NCBI RefSeq assembly: GCF_916700565.1
Contig: NZ_CAKAKO010000009.1
Coordinates: forward strand, 1 to 64,000
Source: Xenophilus sp. Marseille-Q4582
GTDB lineage: Bacteria > Pseudomonadota > Gammaproteobacteria > Burkholderiales > Burkholderiaceae_C
Direction: 5' to 3'
DNA: 64,000 nt
The translations under genes and the position numbers were made by a program. The notes beneath the pieces were generated by a model. It saw only the letters and a program-made list of their open reading frames with translations, was not told the origin of the DNA and made no database searches. This document shows, piece by piece, positions 34,144 to 43,537 of this stretch. The first letter of the stretch is position 1; each line of letters begins with the position of its first letter.

Positions 34144-35807
34144 CGGCTCGGATCCTTGGGCTTGCCGCGCAGCAGCGATTCGGGATGGCGTTCCAGGTAG
34201 TCGGTCAGCACGCGCACCGAGGCGGCCGTGCGCGACAGCTCCTGCAGGGTCTGGCGCAGGTCCTGCTGCAGCGGCGCGTCTTCGGCCAGCGTGCGGCCGG
34301 CGGTGTCGATGGTCTTGCGCGCGTCCTTCAGGGCGGCGGCGATCTCGGGCGTCACGTCGTTGCGGATCGCCGTCACCGTGCTCTCCGCCGCGGTCAGCGT
34401 GCTGTTGAGCGTGGCCAGCGACTTGCGCGCATCGGCCGCCAGTTCCTCGAAGGGAATGCGGTTGATCTTGGTGGCGATCTCCTGCACCTGCGATTGCAGC
34501 TCGTCCAGGCTGTTGGCCACCGTGGGCAGTTCGATGGGCGTCTGCTCGGTGTCCACCTTGACCGGCTTTTCCTTGGGGAAGAAGTCCAGGGCCACGTAGT
34601 TCTGGCCCGTCAGCAGGTTGCCGGTGCGCAGTTGCGCACGCAGGCCGCGCTCGACCAGGAAGCGCAGGCGCTCGGCCTGGGTGAAGCGCGACTCGGCCGC
34701 CGGCTGCGCGCCGCCCTGGCCGCTGACGTCGGCGCGGCGCAGCCGGTCGGGGTAGATGGTGACCAGCACGGGCATGCGGAACTCGCGCTCGGCGCGGTCG
34801 AACTGCACGCCGATCGAGCGCACCTCGCCGATCACCACGCCGCGGAAGTCCACCGGCGCGCCCGGCGACAGGCCGCGCAGCGACTGGTTGAAGTACAGCA
34901 GCAGGGTCTGCGCCGGCCCGTCCGGCGGCTTCATGGCCGTGGCCTCGTCCTCGGCCAGCGCGAAGGCGGCTTCGGGCTCCGCCAGCGGACCCATCTGGTC
35001 GTCGGGCGCCTGGAAGGCCACGCCGCCCAGCAGGATGGTGGCCAGCGATTGCGTGCGCAGCGTGACGCCGCTCGCGCCCACCTGCACGTCCACGCCGCTG
35101 GCATGCCAGAAGCGCGTGTTGACGCCCACGAAGCGGTCGTAGGGCGCGTTGACGAAGGCGCGCAGGGTGACGCCGCGTCCGTCCTCGTCCAGCGTGTACG
35201 AGGCGATCTGGCCGACCTTGATGCGGCGGTAGTACACCGGCGAGCCGATGTCCAGCGAGCCGATGTCGCGCGCGCGCAGGGTGAACTGGCGGCCCTGCGC
35301 GTCGCGCGTCACGATGGGCGGCGTTTCCAGCCCGTCGAACTCCTCGCTGGTCTCGGCCTCCACGCCCGCGTCGGCCCCGATGTAGGCGCCCGAGAGCAAG
35401 GTGCCCAGGCCCGAGATGCCCGAGGTGTCCAGGCGCGGTCGCACCACCCAGTAGCGCGCGTCCTTGGCGGTGAAGCCTTCGGCAGCGTCCTTGTCCAGCT
35501 GCACCAGCACGCGCACATGCGTGCGGTCGCGCGCCAGGCGGATGCTCTGCACGGTGCCGATCTGCACGTCCTTGTACTTGACGGCCGTCTTGTTGGCCTC
35601 CAGCCCTTCGGCGGTCTGGAAGGTCAGGATGATTTCGGGCCCGCGGTTCCAGAGGATCTTGGCCACCAGCGTGATGCCCACGAGGGCCGCCACGATGGGA
35701 ATGAGCCAGATCAGCGACGGCACCCAGTCGCGCCGGCGCACCACGCGGGGTTCGGCCAGGGCGGGAGCGGCGGCGGAAGGCGAATCGGATCGGGGCGCTT
35801 CAGTCAT
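34140..35807 (-). CDS. pqiB: Intermembrane transport protein PqiB (MCE protein)
   Basis: A 555-residue protein with one N-terminal TM helix (about 30-50) and three MCE domains, each opening with a GLEANKTAVKYKDVQIG-like, GSPVYYRRIKVGQI-like or GAPVDFRGVVIGEV-like segment (starts near 55, 170 and 290). The C-terminal third is predicted coiled coil. MCE hexamers stack to form a lipid conduit across the periplasm. Start at 35807 is the ATG closest to the typical N-terminus and overlaps the upstream pqiA half by 8 bases. Confidence 0.93.
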   Translation of the reverse strand: MTEAPRSDSPSAAAPALAEPRVVRRRDWVPSLIWLIPIVAALVGITLVAKILWNRGPEIILTFQTAEGLEANKTAVKYKDVQIGTVQSIRLARDRTHVRVLVQLDKDAAEGFTAKDARYWVVRPRLDTSGISGLGTLLSGAYIGADAGVEAETSEEFDGLETPPIVTRDAQGRQFTLRARDIGSLDIGSPVYYRRIKVGQIASYTLDEDGRGVTLRAFVNAPYDRFVGVNTRFWHASGVDVQVGASGVTLRTQSLATILLGGVAFQAPDDQMGPLAEPEAAFALAEDEATAMKPPDGPAQTLLLYFNQSLRGLSPGAPVDFRGVVIGEVRSIGVQFDRAEREFRMPVLVTIYPDRLRRADVSGQGGAQPAAESRFTQAERLRFLVERGLRAQLRTGNLLTGQNYVALDFFPKEKPVKVDTEQTPIELPTVANSLDELQSQVQEIATKINRIPFEELAADARKSLATLNSTLTAAESTVTAIRNDVTPEIAAALKDARKTIDTAGRTLAEDAPLQQDLRQTLQELSRTAASVRVLTDYLERHPESLLRGKPKDPSR

Positions 35808-36618
35808 TCGTCGGGGGGCGGGCGGCAGGCATTGTCGCAAGAGGGGCCAGGGCCGGCGCGGCGGGCTGCGGCCCGTCCCAGGTCAGGCGCGGGTCGAAGC
35901 TCAGCGACGCGAGCATGGTCAGCACCACCACGGCACCGAAGGCGGCGATGCCCACGCCGGCCTGCACCACCGCAAAGCCCTGGATCTGCACCAGCCCGGC
36001 CAGCAGCGCGACCACGAACACGTCGAGCATGGACCAGCGGCCGATGAATTCCAGCAGGTGGTAGAGCCGCGCGCGCTCCCGCAGCCGCCAGGCGCTGCCG
36101 CGCTGCGCCATGGCCACAAGCACGAACAGTGCCGCCAGCTTGAACAGCGGCACCAGGAAGCTCGCGGTGAAGATCAGCGCCGCCAGCCCGTACGAGCCGC
36201 TGACCCAGAAGAAGATGACGCCGCTGAGGATGGTGTCCTGCTGCGTGCCGAACAGGCTCTTGGTGATCATCACCGGCAGCAGGTTGGCCGGCAGGTACAT
36301 CAGCGCGGCCGCGATCAGCAGCGCCCAGGTGCGTTCGATGCTGTGCGGCTTGCGGGCCCGCAGCGCGGCGCCGCAGCGCCCGCACCGCTCGCCTTCCTGC
36401 GCCTGCGACCAGACGGCGTTGCAGCGGTGGCAGCACAGCAGGCCCATCTGCGCGGCGGTCAGGGCCTCGCCCCGGCCGGCATGGACCGGCGTGAAGGGCG
36501 TGGCCTGCGCGGCCAGGGCGTCGAGCCGCGCCTGCACGCGTGCCGCACGCCAGCCCGCGCGGGCGGCACCGGGCCGCTGCGGCGGGCCGGGTTCGCACGG
36601 GCTGGGCCGTTCGCTCAT
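35800..36618 (-). CDS. pqiA: PqiA-domain inner-membrane protein (second half)
   Basis: A 272-residue integral membrane protein. A rubredoxin-like CxxC pair near 62-85 (CCHRCNAVW, CGRCGAAL) precedes four TM helices. The PqiA signature is seen in ANLLPVMITKSLFG, FIGRWSMLDVFVVAL and the SFDPR end. E. coli PqiA carries two such domains in one chain; here they are separate genes. It overlaps the preceding PqiA-domain gene by 4 bases and pqiB by 8, so expression of the complex is tightly linked. Confidence 0.9.
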   Translation of the reverse strand: MSERPSPCEPGPPQRPGAARAGWRAARVQARLDALAAQATPFTPVHAGRGEALTAAQMGLLCCHRCNAVWSQAQEGERCGRCGAALRARKPHSIERTWALLIAAALMYLPANLLPVMITKSLFGTQQDTILSGVIFFWVSGSYGLAALIFTASFLVPLFKLAALFVLVAMAQRGSAWRLRERARLYHLLEFIGRWSMLDVFVVALLAGLVQIQGFAVVQAGVGIAAFGAVVVLTMLASLSFDPRLTWDGPQPAAPALAPLATMPAARPPTND

Positions 36619-37259
36619 GCCGCCTGCTCCGCCTCCTGCACCTGGGCGGGCGTCGGGCCGTCATAGGCCAGCTCCCAGAAGCCGCGCGGGTCGAAGGAGA
36701 TCACGACAGTCAACAGCACCGTGAGCCCGACGAAGGCCCACAGCGCGGGCCCCGCCACCACGGTCGCCATGCCCGACAGCTTGATGATCGCCACCAGCAC
36801 ACCGAGCAGGAACACTTCCACCATGCCCCAGGGCCGCAGCGCCTGGAGCAGGCCCACCAGCCCGGCGAAACCCGGCGGGCGCACGCCGCGCGCCAGCGGC
36901 ACCAGCAGGTAGCACAGCGCGCACAGCTGCAGCAGCGGAAAGAGCAGCGTGGTCGCCAGCACGAGCAGCGCGACCACGGACATGCCCTCCCCCGCCAGCG
37001 TGACCACTGCGCCCGACAGCGTGGTCTGGCTACGCAGGCCCTGCAGTTCGATCTCGACGATGGGAAAGAGGTTGGCGATGGCGAACAGGATCAGGCAGGC
37101 CACCGCCAGAGGCAGCAGGCGGCGCTGCTGCATGCCCGGGTGGCGCGCGAGTTCGGTGCCGCAGCGCCGGCAGTGCGCGATCTCGCGCGGCCGCAGGCTC
37201 GGGCGGCGATAGACCGCATCGCAGCCTTCGCACACCACCAGGCCCGGCGCTTCCTTCAT
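36615..37259 (-). CDS. pqiA: PqiA-domain inner-membrane protein (first half)
   Basis: A 214-residue membrane protein with an N-terminal zinc-ribbon-like CxxC pair (CEGCDAVY, CRRCGTEL) and four TM helices; NLFPIVEIELQGL, LRPWGMVEVFLLGVLV and SFDPRGFWE are PqiA signatures. It opens the split pqiA-pqiA-pqiB-pqiC operon. I chose MKEAPGLVVC at 37259, with GAAGGA upstream, over longer Pro/Arg-rich starts. Confidence 0.9.
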   Translation of the reverse strand: MKEAPGLVVCEGCDAVYRRPSLRPREIAHCRRCGTELARHPGMQQRRLLPLAVACLILFAIANLFPIVEIELQGLRSQTTLSGAVVTLAGEGMSVVALLVLATTLLFPLLQLCALCYLLVPLARGVRPPGFAGLVGLLQALRPWGMVEVFLLGVLVAIIKLSGMATVVAGPALWAFVGLTVLLTVVISFDPRGFWELAYDGPTPAQVQEAEQAA

Positions 37260-37489
37260 CGCCCAACGTCCTTCGGATGCCGCACGCGCCCGCACGGCCC
37301 AGCGCGCCCCGCGCCGGGGCGCACCGGCGTGCGCCGCGTGTCGGTGGGGACGGCGGGGGCGGTGGGGACGAAACGGAAAGGCACCGGGCTCGGATCCATG
37401 GCCGCGCATTGTGCGTGACGCCGTCCTGCCCCCGCGCGAGCCGCGGCTTCCGCTGACGCGCGCCCGCGCGCTCAGCGGGCCGCCGCCTG

Positions 37490-37529
37490 TTTTGCCCGGG
37501 TGTATTGCACATCCATCTTTTGCCCGGGT
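37490..37529 (+). promoter_or_regulatory. Direct repeat TTTTGCCCGGGT before the DUF2239 gene
   Basis: TTTTGCCCGGGT occurs at 37490-37501 and again at 37518-37529, 28 bases apart start to start. The second copy ends 11 bases before the DUF2239 ATG. The repeat core CCCGGG is itself palindromic. The spacing and position fit a two-site operator or a promoter-overlapping repressor site, in a 281-base divergent gap between pqi and the DUF2239 gene. Confidence 0.5.
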
Positions 37530-37540
37530 AGAATTTGCGC

Positions 37541-38113
37541 ATGTCTGCTGACACCCCTCTTCCCCCTTTGCTCATTGCTTTTGCAGCGCAGCGCCGCATT
37601 GCGACGGGCACGCGCGACGAGGTGCTGGCCGCCCTGCGCGCGCACCCGGACGGCGCCTCGGCCCTCGTCTTTGAAGCGAACACGGGCACGCGGGTGGAAC
37701 TCGATCTGCGCCCGGAAGGCAGCACGTCCGCGCCGGCCGCCGACGAAGCCCCGGCGCGCGGCGTGGGCCGGCCCAAGCTGGGCGTGGTGGCGCGTGAAGT
37801 GACGCTGCTGCCGCGCCACTGGGACTGGCTGAGCCGCCAGCCCGGCGGCGCCTCGGTCGCGCTGCGCCGGCTGATCGACGAGGCCCGCCGCAACTACGCC
37901 GAGCGCGACAGCGTGCGCGCCGCGCGCGAGGCGGCGTACCGCGTGATGAGCCTGCTGGGCAGCGAACTGCCCGGTTTCGAGGAAGCCGCGCGCTCGCTGT
38001 TCGCTGGCGAACGCGCGCGCTTCGACAGCTATGTGAGCGACTGGCCGGCCGACGTGGCCCGCTACGTGCGGCAGCTGGCCGAGCCCGGATGGGCCGGCGG
38101 CGCCGCGCCCTGA
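37541..38113 (+). CDS. DUF2239 family protein
   Basis: A 190-residue cytoplasmic protein of unknown function. The central GRPKLGVVAREVTLLPRHWDW block (near 75-95), followed by GGASVALRRLIDEAR, is the strongest conserved feature; residues about 10-60 form a small alpha/beta part with GTRDEVLAAL. The ATG at 37541 is preferred to a TTG two codons earlier. Preceded by the TTTTGCCCGGGT repeats. Confidence 0.86.
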   Translation: MSADTPLPPLLIAFAAQRRIATGTRDEVLAALRAHPDGASALVFEANTGTRVELDLRPEGSTSAPAADEAPARGVGRPKLGVVAREVTLLPRHWDWLSRQPGGASVALRRLIDEARRNYAERDSVRAAREAAYRVMSLLGSELPGFEEAARSLFAGERARFDSYVSDWPADVARYVRQLAEPGWAGGAAP

Positions 38114-38259
38114 GAAGGCCCCGTCCCCCTTGCCCCTGCCCGCCGCCGCCTTGCATCGCCTCGCATCGCCGAGGCCGCGGCGTCGCCGCCTCCAGCCCCA
38201 CCACAACCCCGCACCCCGGCGCGCAAGCGCCGCTGCGGCGCTTTAAGGCAGAACCTTCC

Positions 38260-39681
38260 TTGAGCTCCCCATCTTCCTCCTCCGCCCCCGGGGCGGACGG
38301 CGCCGCGAGCGCCACGCCCTCGCCCCTGCCCGTGCCGGCCCCGCGCCCGCTGTGGCAGACCTTCGCGTTCTTCCTCGCGCCCATGCTGCTGGCCAACGTC
38401 CTGCAGTCGCTGTCGGGCACGTTGAACAACGTGTTCGTGGGCCAGATGCTGGGCGTGAATGCCATGGCGGCGGTGTCCAGCTTCTTTCCGGTGATGTTCT
38501 TCTTCATCGCCTTCGTCATCGGGCTGGGTGCCGGCGGCTCGGTGCTGATCGGCCAGGCCTGGGGCGCGCGCGAAGCGGAGAAGGCGCGCGCGATCGCCGG
38601 CACCACGCTGAGCGTGACGGTGCTGTTCGGCGTGCTGATCGCGGTGCTGGGCGGGCTGTTCACCGATCCGCTGCTGCGCATGCTGGGCACGCCGGCGGAC
38701 ATCCTGCCCGAGGCCACGCGCTACGCCCGCATCATGCTGGTGGCGATGCCGGGGCTGTTCGTGTTCCTGCTCGCCACCTCGCTGCTGCGCGGCGTGGGCG
38801 ACACACTGACGCCCATGTTCACGCTGCTCATTTCCACCGGCGCCGGCCTGCTGCTCACGCCGGCGCTGATCCGCGGCTGGCTGGGCCTGCCACCGCAGGG
38901 CGTGGCCAGCGCCGCCTGGGGCTCGGTGGCGGCCTTCGTGGTCGCGCTGGCCTGGATGAGCCGCCACCTGCGCCGCAGGCGCAGCCCGCTCGCGCCCGAT
39001 GCGGCGTTCGCGCGGCACCTGCGCATCGATCCCGCACTGCTGCGCGGCGTGCTGCGCGTGGGCGTGCCCACGGGCGTGCAGATGATCGTGGTGGCCGGCG
39101 CCGAGCTGGCCCTGCTGACCATGGTGAACGACTTCGGCTCCCACGCCACCGCGGCCTATGGCGCCGTCAACCAGGTGGTCGCCTATGTGCAGTTTCCGGC
39201 CATCTCCATCGCCATCACGGCCTCGATCCTGGGCGCGCAGGCCATCGGCGCGGGCCGCGCCGACCGGCTGGGGGCCATCACGCGCACGGCGCTGGGCATG
39301 AACCTGGTGCTCACCGGCGGCCTGGTCGGCCTGGGCTACCTTTTCTCGCGCCCGCTCATGGGCCTGTTCATCACCGATCCGGCCGTGATCGAGATCGCGC
39401 AGCGCCTGCTGCACATCATGCTGTGGAGCCTCGTGATCTTCGGCATGGGCTCGGCGCTGTCGGGGATCATGCGCGCCAGCGGCACGGTGCTGGTGCCCAC
39501 GCTGATTTCGGTGCTGTGCATCGTGCTGGTGGAAGTGCCCGTCGCCTGGGTCATGAGCCGCCGCATCGGCCTGGACGGCGTGTGGTTCGCCTACCCGGTG
39601 TTCTTCGCCTGCACGCTGGCGCTGCAGGCCGCCTACTACCGCTTCGTATGGCGCAAGAAAGCCATTCGCCGGCTGGTCTGA
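38260..39681 (+). CDS. MATE family multidrug efflux transporter
   Basis: A 12-TM inner-membrane antiporter of the MATE/NorM-DinF type, about 473 residues: QSLSGTLNNVFVGQMLGVNAMAAVSS in helix 1-2, the GGSVLIGQAWGA motif, and the repeat in the second half (YGAVNQVVAYVQFPAISIAITAS). MATE proteins export cationic drugs using Na+ or H+. The start is uncertain: there is no suitable ATG, and I chose the TTG at 38260, which gives a Ser-rich N-terminus; GTG 38328 is an alternative. Confidence 0.87.
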   Translation: MSSPSSSSAPGADGAASATPSPLPVPAPRPLWQTFAFFLAPMLLANVLQSLSGTLNNVFVGQMLGVNAMAAVSSFFPVMFFFIAFVIGLGAGGSVLIGQAWGAREAEKARAIAGTTLSVTVLFGVLIAVLGGLFTDPLLRMLGTPADILPEATRYARIMLVAMPGLFVFLLATSLLRGVGDTLTPMFTLLISTGAGLLLTPALIRGWLGLPPQGVASAAWGSVAAFVVALAWMSRHLRRRRSPLAPDAAFARHLRIDPALLRGVLRVGVPTGVQMIVVAGAELALLTMVNDFGSHATAAYGAVNQVVAYVQFPAISIAITASILGAQAIGAGRADRLGAITRTALGMNLVLTGGLVGLGYLFSRPLMGLFITDPAVIEIAQRLLHIMLWSLVIFGMGSALSGIMRASGTVLVPTLISVLCIVLVEVPVAWVMSRRIGLDGVWFAYPVFFACTLALQAAYYRFVWRKKAIRRLV

Positions 39682-40337
39682 ACGACGCGGGCAGCGCCCT
39701 GCCCGTGCTGTATTCCTTCCGCCGCTGCCCGTACGCGATGCGCGCCCGGCTCGCGCTGCTGGCCAGCGGCCAGGCCTGCGTGCTGCGCGAGGTGCTGCTG
39801 CGCGACAAGCCGGCCGCGCTGCTGGCGGCCTCGCCCAAGGGCACGGTGCCCGTGCTGCAGCTGGCCGACGGCACGGTGATCGACCAGAGCCTGGACATCA
39901 TGCGCTGGACCCTGCGGCGGCACGACCCGCTCGGCTGGCTGACGCACGACGACGACGCCGCGCAAGCCCTGATCGCGCAGTGCGACGGCCCGTTCAAGCA
40001 GGCGCTGGACGCCTACAAGTACCCCGAGCGGCACGCCGGCTGGGCGCCCGGGGCCGCACGCGACTCCGTCGCCCGCCAGTTCGCGGCCCTCGATGGGCGG
40101 CTTCAAGAACACGCCTTCCTGTGCGCGCCGCAGGCCAGCCTCGCCGACGCGGCCTGGATGCCTTTCGTGCGGCAGGCTGCGCAGGTCGACGCGGCCTGGT
40201 TTGGCGCCCAGCCCTGGCCCCGCCTGCAGAACTGGTTGCAGCGCTGGCTGGACGGCCCGCTGTTCGCGCGGGCGATGCGCCAGGTCCCGCCCTGGCGGCC
40301 CGGCCAGCCGCAGGTGCGCTTCGGCGCCGACGACTGA
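39648..40337 (+). CDS. Glutathione S-transferase family protein
   Basis: A 229-residue protein. The thioredoxin-like N-terminal domain (about 20-95) opens LYSFRRCPYAMRARLAL, with the CPYA dithiol/monothiol motif of the omega/beta-like GSTs, and continues with SPKGTVPVLQLADGTVIDQS. The C-terminal helical domain follows. It starts with an ATG inside the end of the MATE gene, a 34-base overlap, so translation is coupled; a GTG at 39705 is an alternative start. No own ribosome site is visible. Confidence 0.85.
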   Translation: MAQESHSPAGLNDAGSALPVLYSFRRCPYAMRARLALLASGQACVLREVLLRDKPAALLAASPKGTVPVLQLADGTVIDQSLDIMRWTLRRHDPLGWLTHDDDAAQALIAQCDGPFKQALDAYKYPERHAGWAPGAARDSVARQFAALDGRLQEHAFLCAPQASLADAAWMPFVRQAAQVDAAWFGAQPWPRLQNWLQRWLDGPLFARAMRQVPPWRPGQPQVRFGADD

Positions 40338-40377
40338 AGCGCTGCGCGCCGCCCCGGCCGGACCGCTGGCGCCGGCG

Positions 40378-41772
40378 TCAGCGCACGCGCAAGGCGCTGA
40401 ACACCCCCGCCAGCGCCGCGCAGCCGGCCGCCAGCCCCAGCGCCAAAAGCGGCCCGTGGCCGGCCTGCGGCGGCCACAGGCTGAAGATGCCCGCCAGCAG
40501 CACGGCCCCCAGCGTCTGCCCCGTGAGCCGCGCCGTGCCCTGCATGCCGCTGGCGGCGCCGCTGCGCGCCAGCGGGGCCGAGCTCACGATGGTGTGGTTG
40601 TTGGGCGACTGGAACAGCGCGAAGCCGACGCCGCACAGCACCAGCCGCGCCACCATGGCCGCGTCGCTGGCACCGGCCGGCAGCCGCGCGAGCAGCAGCA
40701 GGCCCAGCGCCAGCAGCCCCATGCCGATGCCGCCCAGCCAGCCGTCGGCCACGCGGCCGATCAACCGCCCCACCACCGGCCCCATGGCCACGATGGCCAG
40801 CGGCCAGGCCGTCATCAGCAGGCCGGCCTCGAGGTGCGAGCGGCCCCAGCTTTCCAGCAGCAGGAAGGGCAGCGACAGGTAGGCCAGCGTCTGGGCCGAG
40901 AAAGCGCTGATGGAGGCGCCCATGGACAGCGCGAACACCGGGATGCGCAGCAGGTCGACCGGAAAGAGCGGCGCCACGCGCGCGCGCTGGCGGCGCACAT
41001 GCAGCGCGCCCACCAGCACGCCCGCGCCCAGCAGCGTCAGGCCGTCCAGCGGCAGGCCCGGCGCGGCGCCTTCGCGCACGGCCAGCCGGTCGGCGCCCAG
41101 GAAGATCAGCGCGAACATCAGCACGTTGAGCAGCACGTCCAGCGGCGCGATGCGCGCCCCCGGCGCGGCGGCCGTGGCGTTGGGCGGCAGCGCGCGCCAG
41201 CCCAGCGCGATCACCAGCAGGCCGAACGGCAGGTTCAGCGCGAACAGCCAGGGCCAGGCCGCGAAGGACAGAATGCCCGCCGCCACCGTCGGCCCGGCCA
41301 CCGAGGCCGTGGCGACCACCATCGAATTGATGGCCATGCCGCGCCCCAGCTGCGCGGGCGGAAAGATCAGCCGCACGAGCGCCGCGTTGACGCTCATCAC
41401 ACCCGCGGCACCCAGCCCCTGCAGCGCGCGCGCCGCGATCAGCGTGCCCAGCGTGGGCGCCACCATCGCGCCCAGCGAGGCCAGCGCGAACAGCGCCATG
41501 CCGCCCAGGTAGACGCGGCGGTAGCCGATCAGGTCGCCCAGCGTGGCCAGCGGCAGCAACATCACCAGCGTGGCGATCTGGTAGGCGTTGACCACCCAGA
41601 TCGCATGCGAAGGCGAGGCGCCGAAGCCGCGCGCGATGTCGGGCAACGCCAGGTTGAGGATGGTGCCGTCGAGCACCGCCAGCGCAATGCCCAGCACCAG
41701 CACGCCCATCGCGCGCCAGCGCTGCGCGGGCGGCAGGCCGCCGGGGCGCGAAGCGGCCGAGCCGGCCGTCAC
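40378..41772 (-). CDS. MFS multidrug exporter, DHA2 (EmrB/QacA) family
   Basis: A 464-residue transporter with 14 predicted TM helices. The DHA2 hallmark LDGTILNLALPDI is in helix 1, YQIATLVMLLPLATLGDLIGYRRVYL covers motif A, and ALQGLGAAGVMSV is the helix 4 segment. It begins with a GTG at 41772 that overlaps the stop of the Bcr-type gene (GTGA). The two exporters form an operon of two drug-efflux pumps. Confidence 0.9.
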   Translation of the reverse strand: MTAGSAASRPGGLPPAQRWRAMGVLVLGIALAVLDGTILNLALPDIARGFGASPSHAIWVVNAYQIATLVMLLPLATLGDLIGYRRVYLGGMALFALASLGAMVAPTLGTLIAARALQGLGAAGVMSVNAALVRLIFPPAQLGRGMAINSMVVATASVAGPTVAAGILSFAAWPWLFALNLPFGLLVIALGWRALPPNATAAAPGARIAPLDVLLNVLMFALIFLGADRLAVREGAAPGLPLDGLTLLGAGVLVGALHVRRQRARVAPLFPVDLLRIPVFALSMGASISAFSAQTLAYLSLPFLLLESWGRSHLEAGLLMTAWPLAIVAMGPVVGRLIGRVADGWLGGIGMGLLALGLLLLARLPAGASDAAMVARLVLCGVGFALFQSPNNHTIVSSAPLARSGAASGMQGTARLTGQTLGAVLLAGIFSLWPPQAGHGPLLALGLAAGCAALAGVFSALRVR

Positions 41773-42971
41773 GCCGGCACCGCCGTGCCGCGCCGCCCCA
41801 GCGTGCCCCAGGTCGTGAGCAGTGACAGCAGCCCGCCGGCCGCCATGCCCACCACCATCGGCAGCGGATGGCTGCTGGTCGCCAGGCCGACCACGGCCAT
41901 CGCCAGGGCGCCGCCCAGCATCTGCAGGGTGCCCATCAGCGCGGACGCCGTGCCCGCGATCGCGCCGTGCGCCTCCAGCGCGAGCACGGCCGTGGTCGGG
42001 ATCACCTGCCCCATGAAGGCGCTGGCGCAGAAGAAAAGCACGATCAACACGGCCAGCGAATCGCCGCCGGCGCCGAAGAAGGCCAGCAGCGCCAGCAGCA
42101 GCAGCGCCGAGGCCGCCGCCGAGAAGCGCACCAGCGGCACCAGGCCGAAGCGCCGGCCCAGCAGCCCGTTGAGCTGCGCGGCGCCGATGAAGGCGGCCGC
42201 GTTGAGCGCGAAGGCCAGGCTGTACTGCGTGGGCGTGAGGCCGTAATGGTCGATCATCACGAAGGAGGAATTGGCCAGGTAGGTGAAGAAGCCCGCCATG
42301 CCGAAGCCGCCGATGGCCACCAGGCCCAGGTAGTGGCGGTCGCGCAGCAGCATCGCATACGCGCGCCAGGCGGCGCCCAGGCTGCTCTGCACACGCGCTT
42401 CGGGGCCGCGCGTCTCCTTCAGCGCGAACACCATCAGCGCCATGCCGGCCACGGCCGCAAGGGCCACGGCCCAGAACACGGCGCGCCAGCCGGTCCAGGC
42501 GATCACGGCGCTGCCGGCCAGCGGCGCGAGGATGGGCGAGACGCTGAACACCAGCATCAGCAGCGACATCAGGCGCGCCGCGTCCACGCCCGTGTGCAGG
42601 TCGCGCACCACGGCCCGCGGCACGGCCATGCCCGCGGCCGCGCCCAGCCCCTGGACGAAGCGCAGCGCCACCAGGACGCGGATGTCGGTGGCCAGCGCAC
42701 AGCCCACGCTGGCCAGCGCGAACAGCCCCAGGCCGAAGAAGAGCGCCGGCTTGCGGCCCAGCATGTCCGACACCGGCCCGTAGACCAGCTGGCCCGCCCC
42801 GATGGCGATGAAGAAGGCCGTGAGGCTCAGTTGCACGGTGCGCATGTCGGCGCCCAGTTCCTGCCCGATCAGCGGCAGGGCCGGCAGGTACATGTCGATG
42901 GCAAAGGGGCCGATGGCCGAGAGAAGACCCAGCACCAGCGCCAGGCCCACGAAACGCGGGGAAGAAGTCAT
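41769..42971 (-). CDS. Bcr/CflA family multidrug efflux MFS transporter
   Basis: A 400-residue transporter with 12 predicted TM helices. SAIGPFAIDMYLPALPLIGQ is the Bcr/CflA helix 1; GQLVYGPVSDMLGRKPAL is motif [23 protein letters not shown] is the helix 4-5 signature. This family exports bicyclomycin, chloramphenicol and sulfonamides. First gene of the pair with the DHA2 exporter, overlapping it by 4 bases. Confidence 0.93.
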   Translation of the reverse strand: MTSSPRFVGLALVLGLLSAIGPFAIDMYLPALPLIGQELGADMRTVQLSLTAFFIAIGAGQLVYGPVSDMLGRKPALFFGLGLFALASVGCALATDIRVLVALRFVQGLGAAAGMAVPRAVVRDLHTGVDAARLMSLLMLVFSVSPILAPLAGSAVIAWTGWRAVFWAVALAAVAGMALMVFALKETRGPEARVQSSLGAAWRAYAMLLRDRHYLGLVAIGGFGMAGFFTYLANSSFVMIDHYGLTPTQYSLAFALNAAAFIGAAQLNGLLGRRFGLVPLVRFSAAASALLLLALLAFFGAGGDSLAVLIVLFFCASAFMGQVIPTTAVLALEAHGAIAGTASALMGTLQMLGGALAMAVVGLATSSHPLPMVVGMAAGGLLSLLTTWGTLGRRGTAVPA

Positions 42972-43105
42972 CGCCGCGATTGTCGCCAGAGTGCGGCATG
43001 GCTGCTGCGGCGCCGCCGGCGCGGGCGGCGCGGCGAGGTTGTTGCGCTGGTGCCCTGCGTGAATGCGCGGGAGGGGGAAGGCTGCGCGCGCCCTATGGCC
43101 GGCGC

Positions 43106-43537
43106 TCAAGCGGGTGGCGGCATCCGCAGCGCGCTGCCGCCGTCGGCCGGCGGCAGGCTCCGCTCCAGCATCTGCTGGGCCGTCTCGTTGGCCACGCGCA
43201 GCCGGCGCAGCCCTTCGAGGATCGCGCCCACCACCGCCGGGTCGCGCGACTGCAAGGGCGCCAGCTGAGTGAGCCGGTCCAGCTTGCGCAGCACCAGCAG
43301 GATCTGTTCCTGCGCCCGCATGCGAGGCTCGGCGGCGATCTGCGGCGAAGGCAGGCGCTGCAGCCCCATGGTGATGGCCTCGGTCTGCTCGGCCGCTTCG
43401 GCCAGGTCCACGGCGTCGGCGCGCGTCCATTCCCGCACCACCTCGAGCATGACCAGCAACTGGAAATGGGCCATGGCAGCCTGCCGCGCACGCTCGACAG
43501 CGCCGGCCGTCCGATCGGTGGGTCCGGGTTCTCGCAT
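43106..43537 (-). CDS. Hypothetical protein, all-helical
   Basis: A 143-residue soluble protein, mainly alpha-helical by pattern (AHFQLLVMLEVVREWTRADAVDLAEAAEQ). It has no signal, Cys cluster or known motif. The ATG at 43537 has GGGAAGG upstream; the frame extends farther but upstream codons are unlikely to be translated. It is divergent from the 188-residue membrane protein across 269 bases, in which I see no clear regulatory site. Function unknown. Confidence 0.6.
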   Translation of the reverse strand: MREPGPTDRTAGAVERARQAAMAHFQLLVMLEVVREWTRADAVDLAEAAEQTEAITMGLQRLPSPQIAAEPRMRAQEQILLVLRKLDRLTQLAPLQSRDPAVVGAILEGLRRLRVANETAQQMLERSLPPADGGSALRMPPPA

